The position numbers and the translations under genes were made by a program. The notes below the pieces were generated by a model that was given only the letters and a program-made list of their open reading frames with translations, had not been told where the DNA came from and did no database searches. Below, one piece after another: positions 1 through 5,243 of a stretch of DNA of 12,339 nt. This DNA is from Planctomycetota bacterium. Lineage in GTDB: Bacteria; Planctomycetota; Planctomycetia; Pirellulales; Pirellulaceae. The DNA is taken from the NCBI GenBank assembly GCA_019347795.1, contig JAHWKS010000062.1, positions 1 through 12,339 on the forward strand, read 5' to 3'. Numbering within the stretch: the first letter of the stretch is position 1; each line of letters starts with the position of its first letter.

Positions 1-406
1 GGCGACCGGGCCGATCTTTCACGAGCTGGCGGAGCGGTTCAAAAAACGCGGAGTGGTGGTCATCCTCAGCGATCTCTTCGACGACACCGCTTCCATGCTG
101 GCGGGGCTCAAGCACTTCCGCCATCGCCGGCACGACGTGGTCCTTTCGCACGTGCTGGACCCGGCCGAGCTGGATTTCCCCTTCCGCGATCAGACGCTCT
201 TCAAGGGGCTGGAGCAGATGCCGGAGGTGGTGACCGATCCGCGCTCCCTGCGGCGGGCGTACCTGGAGGAGTTTCAAAGCTTTCTCACCGCGGTGCAGAA
301 AGGATGCCGGGCGAACCAGATGGACTACCAGTTGATGCGCACCGACCGCCCCTTCGACGTGGCGCTTTCGGCGTATTTGGCGGAGCGGGCGGCGAAGGTC
401 AAGTAA
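1..406 (+). CDS. DUF58 domain protein, C-terminal part (cut by left edge)
   Basis: The frame is open from base 2 to the TAA at 404-406, about 134 residues, with no start inside that is needed. The segment around GVVVILSDLFDD is the hydrophobic strand plus Asp-rich turn typical of the vWA-like half of DUF58 proteins. The HDVVLSHVLDPAELDFPF stretch and the end with RTDRPFDVALSAYL match the usual DUF58 C-terminus. DUF58 genes usually sit in MoxR ATPase / Bat-type operons and are thought to act with the ATPase at the membrane; the MoxR partner would lie to the left, outside the window. Its last 13 codons are repeated at 1092-1130, just before the next core gene, which suggests that gene was once directly downstream. 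Family call is firm, exact function is not known. Confidence 0.85.
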   Translation, partial: ATGPIFHELAERFKKRGVVVILSDLFDDTASMLAGLKHFRHRRHDVVLSHVLDPAELDFPFRDQTLFKGLEQMPEVVTDPRSLRRAYLEEFQSFLTAVQKGCRANQMDYQLMRTDRPFDVALSAYLAERAAKVK

Positions 407-408
407 CC
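368..408 (+). repeat. Copy A1 of duplicated DUF58 gene end
   Basis: The last 13 codons of the DUF58 gene plus the following CC. They recur at 1092-1132 with 6 base differences in 41. This copy belongs to the intact gene. Similarity stops right after TAACC, where the sequence turns into the leader of the 428-1069 gene. Confidence 0.85.
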
Positions 409-427
409 GACACGGAGCACAGTTCCC

Positions 428-1069
428 GTGGCGACCAGATACACGATCCGGACCGTAATTGTCGTGGTCACGATCTTCGCCTTGTGCTCGCTCATGCTCC
501 GGACCAGCCATTGGCTGGCGGCCATCGGACTCGGCGTGGCGGCGTTCCTGTTGCTGCTGGCTGCAAAGATTCCAGCCTCGTTCGGCAATGCGCCATGGCG
601 CTGGGGTCTTCGCGGGGGACTTGCGTTGAGCGCCCTCTCGATCGCGTGGTTTTCGCTCGTCGATGTCTCAATATTCTTTAAATACTGCCCCGACTGTTCC
701 GATCATCGCCACATTCGACAGGTTCGCGTCGGCGGCATCTCCGTTGCTTCGACATATGCCCCCGTTCATCGGGACATACGCAGCCTCATCAGAGCGGATT
801 TGGGGCGGCCGTGCGAGCATGCCTATAAGCGCGAACACCTGGCCCGGCTTTGGGGGTTAATCGTTTGTGCGCGACCTTGCACTGGGATTACTTGTTGCTT
901 ATCGGGCGACCCCGAATACTACAATGTTGAGGTTGCTCGACGCGTGCGCAAGTTCGCGATTGATCATCCGGACCGGGCCCGTGAACTTTGCGACCGCATC
1001 GTCGATGAGGATGACTTCGGTGCAATGCATTCATTCATCGCGACCATGAAAGACACGGAGACACGCTGA
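428..1069 (+). CDS. Cys-rich membrane protein of unknown function, inserted in the operon
   Basis: 213 residues from a GTG start, chosen because it begins just before the first hydrophobic helix and has GGAG at 414-417, ten bases upstream. Three membrane segments are visible at about residues 8-24, 28-47 and 62-84, followed by a soluble domain. That domain starts with CPDC (87-90) and carries further cysteines at 129, 147, 151, 156, 157 and 188, so metal binding or disulfides are possible. I recall similar proteins as unnamed planctomycete hypotheticals but cannot assign a function. The gene uses more A/T-ending codons than its neighbours. It lies between the intact end of the DUF58 gene and a second, diverged copy of that end, so it looks inserted into an older operon junction. 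Confidence 0.75.
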   Translation: MATRYTIRTVIVVVTIFALCSLMLRTSHWLAAIGLGVAAFLLLLAAKIPASFGNAPWRWGLRGGLALSALSIAWFSLVDVSIFFKYCPDCSDHRHIRQVRVGGISVASTYAPVHRDIRSLIRADLGRPCEHAYKREHLARLWGLIVCARPCTGITCCLSGDPEYYNVEVARRVRKFAIDHPDRARELCDRIVDEDDFGAMHSFIATMKDTETR

Positions 1070-1082
1070 GCAACGCGGACTC

Positions 1083-1130
1083 GATGATGTTTCGACATAT
1101 TTGGCGGAACGAGCGGCGAAAGTCAAATAA
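1083..1130 (+). pseudogene. Copy B1: diverged remnant of the DUF58 gene end
   Basis: In one frame the bases read DDVSTYLAERAAKVK and stop at TAA 1128-1130, against FDVALSAYLAERAAKVK for the intact gene. Over the 13 codons from 1092 the two copies differ at 6 bases. All six are G in the intact copy and A here, five are third-codon positions, and only one residue changes (Ala to Thr). Similarity fades upstream of about 1083 and there is an in-frame TGA at 1047-1049, so no full gene remains. The next core gene starts two bases after the stop. The bases just ahead of that start codon therefore come from the duplicated tail. Confidence 0.8.
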
Positions 1131-1132
1131 CC

Positions 1133-1699
1133 ATGCGTGAATGCTGGCTGCGGCCCAACCGCCGCATCTTGTGGTTGAGCGTGGTGGTGGCGGCGCTGGT
1201 GGGCGTCGGCGGACTTCTCTTGGCGTGGCTGTTTCCCGTCACCGGCGAACCCGCCTGGCCCGGCTGGCTGGGGCTGGCGCTGGCGGCCGCGGGGCTGCTG
1301 GCGGACGTTACGTTTCTCTATCACATGCGGCTGCCGCGGCTGGCGTACGAAGACGGGCATCTTCTGGTTTACCTGCGTTCGAGCACGCCCGATCGGGTTC
1401 CGATCGAGCTGGTCGAGTGCGTCTTTTTGGGGCAGGGACCGAGCCTGATCCGCGCCTCGGACGGGCGAGAGTCAGAGACGGCCAATGTCGTCATCCGTCT
1501 GGCGGAGCGAGCCGCCGAGTGGCGCGACCGCGAGACGAACCCCTCCCTCGGCGAGTGGCGGTGCGGGTACGTCACCATCCGCGGCACGTGGTGCGAGCGC
1601 ATCACCCCCGAGTTGGTCAAGCAACTCAACGAACGGCTGGTCGCCGCCCATCGCCGGCAGCGAGGCACGGCGCCTCGCGCCGAAAGGGAGCGCGCATGA
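1133..1699 (+). CDS. Membrane protein of unknown function, operon partner of DUF58
   Basis: 188 residues. The ATG lies two bases after the stop of the duplicated DUF58 tail; the Shine-Dalgarno is weak, so translational coupling is likely. Two hydrophobic helices (about residues 12-36 and 42-64) form a hairpin anchor. The rest is soluble, starting with a YEDGHLLVYL strand and holding a WRCGYVTIRGTW stretch; this could be a small beta-rich, PH-like fold, but that is a guess. The C-terminus (AAHRRQRGTAPRAERERA) recurs in diverged form at 2964-3020 directly before mfnB, so mfnB was probably the original next gene, overlapping this one by ATGA. No family recognised. Confidence 0.75.
   Translation: MRECWLRPNRRILWLSVVVAALVGVGGLLLAWLFPVTGEPAWPGWLGLALAAAGLLADVTFLYHMRLPRLAYEDGHLLVYLRSSTPDRVPIELVECVFLGQGPSLIRASDGRESETANVVIRLAERAAEWRDRETNPSLGEWRCGYVTIRGTWCERITPELVKQLNERLVAAHRRQRGTAPRAERERA
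1643..1699 (+). repeat. Copy A2 of duplicated 188-aa gene end
   Basis: The last 19 codons of the 1133-1699 gene, including the stop. They recur, at equal length and in frame, at 2964-3020. The copies match at 44 of 57 bases by my count. After the shared ATGA the two sequences diverge completely: here they run into the leader of the STN protein, there into mfnB. Confidence 0.8.
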
Positions 1700-1829
1700 A
1701 GCGGCCTCGCAGCGAGCGCGTGTCATTTATTGCTCGCCAACGTCTCAGCGAAACCGTAGAATGGCTTTCGGGAGGAGGACCGAAGTCCAGCGCGTCCGGC
1801 GATTTCATCTCAAGAAGGAGGCGAAAACT

Positions 1830-2930
1830 ATGGCAAAGTTCTCAGTGGTCCTCCTCGCGTCCGCGCTCGCGGCCCCACCGGTGCTCGCTCAACCGCCGGA
1901 CGATCCTCGAGCCCCCATCGAAAACGCATTGCGTCAGCCGACGCAGTTTGCATTCGACGCGACCCCGCTTGCCGAGGCGATGTCGTTCCTGGAGGACAAG
2001 CATCGAATCCCCGTGTTCATCGACGTTCATGCACTGGCCGCGGCAGGCATGAGGACGGATCAGCCGGTGATGGAGGCGGCGGACGGCGTCACGCTGGCGG
2101 AGGCTCTCGACCAGATTCTCACCCCTCATCGCCTTGCGTACTTCGTCAAGAATGATGTTCTCTTTGTCACCACGGAAGCTTTCGCGCGGCAGATTGCCGA
2201 GGTTCGCGTTTACCGAGTCGCGGATCATGTTTCGGTGGACGAGTTGCCGGAGGATCTCATGTCGCAGGCGGCGCCGGATACGTGGTATACGGCTGAGGGA
2301 TGGGGCCGCGCGTTCATCGTTCCGCCCAAGTCGCTGGTCGTTGTACAGAACCCGCTGGTCCATCGACAGATCGCCCAACGATTTTCAGAAAGCTTGCGCC
2401 TCATTTACCCGACCTCCCGGCCGACGGTCGACGTGCCCGGACTGACGGACGTGACGAAACACCTTCGCATTCCGGCGAGGATGGAATTCATCGAAACACC
2501 CTTGCCGGATGTCGCTGCTTTTATTTCGCATAAACATAAGGTCGCGGTGTCGGCCGGGGACTTTTCCAATGTGGTGATTACCTCCAACCTCGGCCGAATA
2601 CGCCTCGGGAACGCTCTTACGTTGATGCTGCGTCCGCGGGGACTCACCTGGATCGTGGACGACGGCGTGATCACCGCGGTGACGCACCAGACGGCCGACC
2701 GGACTTTGACGAATGCAACGTATCCCATACAGGATCTTGCCCAAGGTGATGCGATTGAGCCGCTGCAAAGAATCATCGAGTCTGCGGTTGCTCTCGTGAC
2801 TTGGAGCGATGCGGATCGCGCCGCGCTTCAGGTGACCGAGGACGGCGCGCTGGAAGTGCGGCAGTCGTTCCCGGTCCACCAAGAGATTAGCGCCTTGCTC
2901 AGCGACCTTCGAAGGGCCGCCGAGAAATAG
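1830..2930 (+). CDS. Secreted protein with two STN-like modules, inserted in the operon
   Basis: 366 residues from the ATG at 1830, which has AAGGAGG at 1815-1821 and opens a clear signal peptide (hydrophobic 5-19, cleavage probably after VLA at 18-20). The frame is open further upstream, but that part lacks a comparable start. The mature protein looks internally duplicated. Residues 38-117 and 217-287 each resemble a secretin/TonB short N-terminal (STN) module: a target strand with TPLxxxxxF, then xLxxAL or xLGNALTLML, then a VxDGVITxxT-type strand. Each is followed by a segment ending in a short helix (LVHRQIAQRFSESL and PVHQEISALLSDL). Such proteins are common in planctomycetes; there is no secretin channel domain, so its partner is unknown. 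It sits between the intact and the diverged copy of the preceding gene's end, which suggests insertion. Confidence 0.8.
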   Translation: MAKFSVVLLASALAAPPVLAQPPDDPRAPIENALRQPTQFAFDATPLAEAMSFLEDKHRIPVFIDVHALAAAGMRTDQPVMEAADGVTLAEALDQILTPHRLAYFVKNDVLFVTTEAFARQIAEVRVYRVADHVSVDELPEDLMSQAAPDTWYTAEGWGRAFIVPPKSLVVVQNPLVHRQIAQRFSESLRLIYPTSRPTVDVPGLTDVTKHLRIPARMEFIETPLPDVAAFISHKHKVAVSAGDFSNVVITSNLGRIRLGNALTLMLRPRGLTWIVDDGVITAVTHQTADRTLTNATYPIQDLAQGDAIEPLQRIIESAVALVTWSDADRAALQVTEDGALEVRQSFPVHQEISALLSDLRRAAEK

Positions 2931-2960
2931 AACCAAGTGAGAACGCGGGCGCACCGCGTG

Positions 2961-3020
2961 ATGGCCGCCCATCGCATTCAGTGTAACGCGGCGCCTCGTG
3001 CGGAAAAGGAGCGGGGATGA
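2961..3020 (+). pseudogene. Copy B2: diverged remnant of the 188-aa gene end, possible mini-ORF
   Basis: From ATG 2961 the frame reads MAAHRIQCNAAPRAEKERG and stops at TGA 3018-3020. The intact gene ends AAHRRQRGTAPRAERERA. Lengths match exactly; 12 of 18 residues are identical and three of the codon changes are silent. The stop overlaps the mfnB start as ATGA, and AAGGAG at 3006-3011 inside the remnant is the mfnB ribosome binding site. It could be an unselected relic kept for that site, or a 19-codon leader that couples translation to mfnB; no strong Shine-Dalgarno precedes ATG 2961, which favours the relic. Confidence 0.75.
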
Positions 3021-3757
3021 CGGGACTCCTGGTGAGCGTGAGGGATGGAGATGAAGCGTGCGATGCGCTCGCCGGCGGGGCGAGCATCATCGACGTGAAG
3101 GAGCCTAGCCGCGGTCCCCTGGGCCGGGCCGATGCGGGCGTCTGGCGGGATGTGGTTCGCATCGTCGCGGGCCGCGTCCCCGTGAGCGTAGCGCTGGGCG
3201 AGCTTCGTGACGACGCGACCTGGCCGGAAGGCGTCGAGGTGTTGTCGATTCACTTCTCCAAGGTCGGGCTGGCCGGATATGATTCGATTCCCGGATGGCG
3301 GGATCGTTGGCGCGACACGATTCGCGGCCTTCCCGACGCGGTCCGTCCCGTCGCCGTCAGTTATGCCGATTGGCGAACAGCCGAAGCGCCCTCGCCCCGC
3401 GAAATCCTGGAAACCGGACGCGAATTCGGCTGCGCCGCCTGGCTCATCGACACCTACGACAAGTCCCGCGGCGACTTGTTGAGTTGGGTTACGATGGGTG
3501 AATTGGAAACATGGATCGCCGACGCCAAGGCGTGCGGCATGACGACGGTAATCGCCGGCGCCCTTTCTGCGAATTCAATCCCGCCGATCGCGCGCTTGGC
3601 GCCCGACTACATCGGCGTACGCGGCGCCGTCTGCCGCACCGGCCGCGAAGGACGGCTTGAAGCCGATCTCGTCCGACAACTTCGACAATCCCTCGACCCT
3701 CGCGCTCCGTCGCCCCACGGCCTGGCCGACCGTCTGCAGCCGGACGCTCCCCTATGA
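3017..3757 (+). CDS. mfnB: (5-formylfuran-3-yl)methyl phosphate synthase family protein (MfnB-like)
   Basis: 246 residues, ATG with AAGGAG five bases upstream. MfnB condenses two glyceraldehyde 3-phosphate molecules to 4-(hydroxymethyl)-2-furaldehyde phosphate, an early step towards methanofuran. Homologues in planctomycetes and methylotrophs go with tetrahydromethanopterin-dependent C1 transfer. The family TIM-barrel marks are visible: GASIIDVKEPSRGPLG (Lys28, the Schiff-base candidate), SIHFSKVGLAG (Lys82), a WLIDTYDKSRG strand (about 143-153) and ADAKACGMTTVIAGAL. Length is normal for the family. The C-terminal 20 residues, rich in Pro, are probably not part of the fold. No other C1 gene is visible, so the role in this organism is inferred from family only. 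Confidence 0.85.
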   Translation: MTGLLVSVRDGDEACDALAGGASIIDVKEPSRGPLGRADAGVWRDVVRIVAGRVPVSVALGELRDDATWPEGVEVLSIHFSKVGLAGYDSIPGWRDRWRDTIRGLPDAVRPVAVSYADWRTAEAPSPREILETGREFGCAAWLIDTYDKSRGDLLSWVTMGELETWIADAKACGMTTVIAGALSANSIPPIARLAPDYIGVRGAVCRTGREGRLEADLVRQLRQSLDPRAPSPHGLADRLQPDAPL

Positions 3758-3773
3758 GCGCTAGCCGGAAACA

Positions 3774-3916
3774 GCCTAACGCGGCTCGTCAATTATTGAG
3801 CCCGTACCAATCCTCGGCTACGATTGGACTTACGCCCATTGCAAAGACTGCGTGCTAGGCTGCCAACCTGCAGTCTACAGGTGTTACACGGATCAGCTTA
3901 AACGCGAAAGTTAGCG
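3774..3916 (+). other. Possible degenerate attC-like / cassette junction region
   Basis: The region starts with GCCTAAC (3774-3780, fits RYYYAAC) and ends with GTTAGCG (3910-3916, close to GTTRRRY). Nested complementary blocks run inward: CTAAC with GTTAG, GCG with CGC (3781-3783 and 3903-3905), TTGAGC with GCTTAA, and CCGT with ACGG, with hairpins in the middle. Its 3' half (GCTTAA, then GTTAG) resembles the right half of class 1 type attC sites. Pairing is interrupted and the length (143 bases) is at the upper end for attC. It could instead be the insertion target left of the cassette. The same stretch also holds a 44-codon open frame (3780-3914) with four Cys but no start codon. Confidence 0.35.
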
Positions 3917-4295
3917 CGGTTGAACAATGGCACAGTTAAAGTCCGCCGAGGTCGGACGATTTGTCTTAGCATGGGTTGCTTTGAGCCTACTCTGCGCGGC
4001 ATTACTCGTCACCTTTCCACACATCACCTGGGTGCGAGGAACTGCGGGCTCCACGGGTTTCATCGCCGCATGTCTGGGCATCGGCCTTGGCCTCTGGTGT
4101 AGTCTGCGATTCCGAGGGCATCGTTGCTATCTTGCCTTCGTTCTGTCGGTACCCAACTTCGCGTTGTGGGCGTACTTTCTTCACTTAGCAATTCACGACC
4201 GCTTGCGCTAACCACCCGCTCAAGTTGATGCGGCCCACTGGCGCGGGTATCTTGAAGTCAAGCCCTTTCCGGGCCGCAAAAACTTAGCGGGCACG
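3912..4295 (+). mobile_element. Candidate integron gene cassette
   Basis: The unit between the two expected cut points (after the G of GTTAGCG at 3910 and of GTTACGT at 4295) is an ordinary cassette: about 11-15 bases of leader, one ORF (3927-4211), then an attC-like site whose first core box overlaps the stop codon. No integrase gene is in the window, so the cassette is either an end piece of an array or a lone insertion at a secondary site. It is visibly less GC-rich than the flanks. Confidence 0.55.
3927..4211 (+). CDS. Small membrane protein carried by the candidate cassette
   Basis: 94 residues. Three hydrophobic segments at about 8-28, 41-60 and 66-89 with short polar loops; the C-terminus ends HDRLR. 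The ATG lies 14 bases after the expected cassette recombination point, as is usual for cassette genes, and the TAA stop is part of the CTAAC core box of the downstream site. No clear Shine-Dalgarno is present, also common in cassettes. No family recognised; orphan membrane proteins are frequent cassette cargo. Confidence 0.65.
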   Translation: MAQLKSAEVGRFVLAWVALSLLCAALLVTFPHITWVRGTAGSTGFIAACLGIGLGLWCSLRFRGHRCYLAFVLSVPNFALWAYFLHLAIHDRLR

Positions 4296-4301
4296 TTACG
4301 T
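4206..4301 (+). repeat. Candidate integron attC recombination site
   Basis: Ends are CGCTAAC (4206-4212) and GTTACGT (4295-4301). Folding one strand pairs TAAC (4209-4212) with GTTA (4295-4298). A short unpaired spacer follows (2 and 3 bases). Then CCCGCT (4215-4220) pairs with AGCGGG (4286-4291), C4221 is left out of the helix, AAGTT (4222-4226) pairs with AACTT (4281-4285), a 2-base mismatch follows, and TGCGGCCC (4229-4236) pairs with GGGCCGCA (4271-4278). Core box, unpaired spacer, second box with an extrahelical base and a variable terminal loop are the defining parts of attC. The 96-base length is within the known range. The right core box departs from GTTRRRY at one base. Confidence 0.6.
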
Positions 4302-4388
4302 GCTGTGATCCGCCATTTACCAGAATTCGACGATGACTCCCCTGAGTTCCTCGGCTACGTCGACCGTGTGATTCGGGGCTAATGAACC

Positions 4389-4640
4389 ATGGCCAACAAA
4401 CACAATCAAGCGGCGATCCCAGATCTCAGCGAGTTCGCACGGCATCGTCGCGAGATTCCGCTCGAGCTTGCCGAGCAATACGCCGGGACGTATGTCGCGT
4501 GGGATCTTGCTGGAGCTCACATCCTCGCTTCGGGCGAGAGCCTTCCGGAAGTCGAGGCAAAGGTCAGGCAACAGGGACTTGAAGTGTGCGACGTCGTGTT
4601 CGACTTCATCGACGCGCCCGACCAGGCCTGGATCGGATGA
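4389..4640 (+). CDS. DUF5678-like small protein
   Basis: 83 residues. The core LAEQYAGTYVAWDLAGAHILASGESLPEVEAKVRQQG matches the short DUF5678-type pattern (a Tyr-Ala-Gly strand, Val-Ala, a turn, then I-L-A-S-G and a helix), followed by VVFDFIDAPDQAWIG. Function of the family is unknown; members are often next to small clan AA aspartic proteases, but none is seen here. The start at ATG 4389 follows the TAA of an open fragment by six bases; ribosome binding site is weak. The gene end abuts, and slightly overlaps, the broken end of a minus-strand WD40-like gene. No attC-like structure follows it, so it is not clearly a second cassette. Confidence 0.6.
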   Translation: MANKHNQAAIPDLSEFARHRREIPLELAEQYAGTYVAWDLAGAHILASGESLPEVEAKVRQQGLEVCDVVFDFIDAPDQAWIG

Positions 4641-5055
4641 CGCCTCCGCCGCTGGCCAAGTTGGCATTCACCGGGAACTCAACCAACTTGTGGAACTTGC
4701 CGAACCGCCTCCCGGTCGCCGGGTCGAGAAACCGCAACTGCTCGTTCCCGCACACCGCCAGCGAGCGGCCATTGGGAGAAATAGCCGGAATTTCCTTACC
4801 GAAGTCGCGATGAATCACCACCACGCCGTCCTCCATGGTGACTTCCTGCAGCGCCCGCACGAGCGAAACCGCGGCGAACGCGATAGCCGCGAGCAGGCAC
4901 GCCGTCGGCCGATCAGGCAAATGCATGGCAAGATCCACGAGAGGAGGGAAGACGATGTCTGCGAAACCGCGCGCCGTGAAAGTACTTTCATGATGCCGCG
5001 CGGCAGGCGCGGCCTCAATGAGGGAAAGAGCCCCAAGAGCAGGTCGTTCAACCAT
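4606..5055 (-). pseudogene. Truncated WD40-like protein, 5' part only
   Basis: The frame runs from 5055 to a stop at 4606. Its best part is one WD40-type blade: ISPNGRSLAVCGNEQLRFLDPATGR, preceded by a hydrophobic segment PTACLLAAIAFAAVSLVRAL. A propeller needs several blades, and here the frame loses its character at about 4640, exactly where the DUF5678 gene ends, and stops after a basic shadow stretch. So the gene is cut by the accessory patch. The ATG at 5055 lies only two bases from a perfect -10 box and is unlikely to be transcribed; ATG at 4926 (MHLPDRP) is the better start. Alternative: a short intact protein of unknown type. Confidence 0.5.
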
Positions 5056-5057
5056 CC

Positions 5058-5087
5058 ATTATACTGTACGTATGTTCAATACGTCAA
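5058..5087 (-). promoter_or_regulatory. Strong sigma70-type promoter with palindromic operator
   Basis: On the minus strand: TTGACG (5087-5082), an 18-base spacer, TATAAT (5063-5058). Between the boxes lies a perfect inverted repeat, ACGTAT / ATACGT (5068-5073 and 5079-5084) with a 5-base centre, which overlaps the -35 box. This is the classic place for a repressor. The same bases on the minus strand contain GAACATACGTAC, one mismatch from the GAAC-N4-GTTC box used by Gram-positive type LexA; whether LexA binds is not known. The start of transcription would be near 5050, driving the truncated WD40-like gene. Confidence 0.6.
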
Positions 5088-5193
5088 GAGTGCGGCCGTT
5101 TTTTCGCGTGTTTCGGCCGGGCGGCGGAAGGTTACGGCAATACCTGGGTTCGAACAGAGAGCGTAACCCGCGGCGACAGCCCGACTTGTGAAG

Positions 5194-5228
5194 GCGTCGC
5201 TACGAGGATGCGCGACGCAAATTTTTTT
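5194..5228 (+). terminator. Terminator-like hairpin without an obvious gene
   Basis: GCGTCGC (5194-5200) and GCGACGC (5212-5218) can form a 7-bp stem with an 11-base loop, followed by three A and seven T (5222-5228). This has the form of a Rho-independent terminator for plus-strand transcription. No plus-strand gene ends just upstream; the last one stops at 4640. It might end a long transcript, end a small RNA, or be chance. Confidence 0.4.
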
Positions 5229-5243
5229 GTGAAAATCTCACAA
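5227..5243. promoter_or_regulatory. Inverted repeat resembling CRP/FNR- or Rex-type operators
   Basis: TTGTGA (5227-5232) and TCACAA (5238-5243) are perfect inverted arms around a 5-base centre. CRP sites (TGTGA-N6-TCACA) and Rex sites have the same arms with a 6-base centre, so the spacing is one short. It lies about 220 bases upstream of the FG-GAP gene and overlaps the T-run of the terminator-like hairpin. Confidence 0.3.

Noticed and set aside
409..1060. Nine-base direct repeat GACACGGAG at 409-417 and 1052-1060 near both ends of the first inserted gene
   Set aside because: It could be a target duplication, but nine bases in this GC-rich context are weak evidence and it does not coincide with the borders set by the tail copies.
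1485..1829. Upstream extension of the STN protein frame
   Set aside because: It overlaps the 188-aa gene in another frame, and the signal peptide with AAGGAGG starts at 1830.
4637..4813. Plus-strand frame from ATG 4637 overlapping the DUF5678 stop
   Set aside because: The ATGA overlap is tempting, but the bases are antisense to the WD40-like blade, whose motif is much clearer.
4815..5051. 78-codon minus-strand frame under the strong promoter
   Set aside because: It overlaps the WD40-like frame; its product is Arg/Ser-rich with no pattern, while the other frame shows a recognisable blade.
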